Shown piece by piece: positions 63,924-64,000 of a stretch of DNA of 64,000 nt. Position numbers and translations under genes: made by a program. Source of the stretch: Paenibacillus amylolyticus (GTDB taxonomy: Bacteria > Bacillota > Bacilli > Paenibacillales > Paenibacillaceae); the NCBI RefSeq assembly GCF_003719335.1, contig NZ_RIAS01000004.1, positions 372,001 to 436,000 of the forward strand, written 5' to 3'. Every line of letters begins with the position of its first letter. The first letter of the stretch is position 1. Below the pieces are notes generated by a model that saw only the letters and a list, made by a program, of their open reading frames with translations, made no database searches and was not told the origin of the DNA.

Positions 63924-64000
63924 ATGAATGCAAATAAAATTCTCATCATTAACGGTCATCCCGATCCACAGAGTTATTGTAAGGCACTGTCAGAGTCCTA
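63924..64000 (+). CDS. NAD(P)H quinone oxidoreductase, flavodoxin fold, N-terminal fragment
   Basis: The first 25 residues (NANKILIINGHPDPQSYCK) match the phosphate-binding start of the MdaB/KefF/NQO1 flavodoxin-like family, where NGHPDP-S binds FMN or FAD. AGGAGG lies 9 nt before the ATG. The gene is cut by the window edge. It is divergent from the AraC gene. Confidence 0.82.
   Translation, partial: MNANKILIINGHPDPQSYCKALSES

Overview
The window looks like a chromosomal segment of a Paenibacillus-type member of the Bacillales. The evidence is strong AAGGAGG-type ribosome binding sites, frequent TTG and GTG starts, sigma-A-like promoters, Fur/PerR/CcpA-type sites, GlpP antitermination, lrg/cid genes, and best family matches to Bacillus and Paenibacillus proteins. 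No rRNA, tRNA, insertion sequence, prophage or CRISPR array was seen. The two edges cut genes: an ABC sugar permease at the left and a flavodoxin-fold quinone reductase at the right.

Layout: 1-1563, sugar ABC transporter (permease, binding lipoprotein), leftward. 1966-8171, stand-alone GTP cyclohydrolase II, then glpP-glpK-glpD with intrinsic terminators ahead of glpP and glpD that look like GlpP antitermination targets, then a Gfo/Idh/MocA oxidoreductase. 8320-14221, regulator-rich block: HxlR/DoxX, AlkC/AlkD-like repair protein, Crp/Fnr regulator, an AbrB-zinc ribbon-HTH protein, and cidAB with divergent LysR regulator. 14753-19042, a lipoprotein, a nitrilase-GNAT-GNAT operon, and heme monooxygenase hmoB. 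19330-26424, XPD/DinG-like helicase, cytoplasmic alpha-amylase, MBL hydrolase, glucuronate isomerase behind a cre site. 26611-30960, MarR plus heterodimeric ABC exporter, with a 16-bp tandem repeat in the leader. 31233-39989, DUF697 protein, lipid kinase, GNAT, a MocR regulator lacking the PLP lysine, TetR/MMPL pair, nucleoside hydrolase. 40180-44296, chemoreceptor, DUF3105 protein, zinc-ribbon membrane protein. 44448-49010, Fur-controlled efeO-efeB-efeU iron uptake operon. 49322-55899, AT-rich DUF2920 protein with a sigma-D-like promoter, HAD phosphatase, Dps with a PerR-like box, nitric oxide synthase, Nudix, MFS. 56077-56605, two tandem paralogous His-tailed peptides. 56857-60643, potABCD polyamine transporter. 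60998-64000, CPBP protease, membrane protein, AraC regulator, start of a quinone reductase.

Themes: glycerol and carbohydrate use; iron and oxidative stress handling (Efe system, HmoB, Dps, NOS); and many small regulator-target pairs (HxlR/DoxX, CidR/CidAB, MarR/ABC, TetR/MMPL). Points most worth a second look: the paralogous His-rich peptides; the MocR protein with Gln at the PLP lysine position; the matching TAAT-N16-CCGATAA promoters of the chemoreceptor and the DUF2920 gene; the six-unit 16-bp tandem repeat in front of the MarR operon; a dispersed palindromic repeat family ending in TAACGATC/GATCGTTA; and twin ACACTA-N7-TAGTGT operators before a His/Met-rich membrane protein.

All assignments come from reading the sequence; no database search was run.
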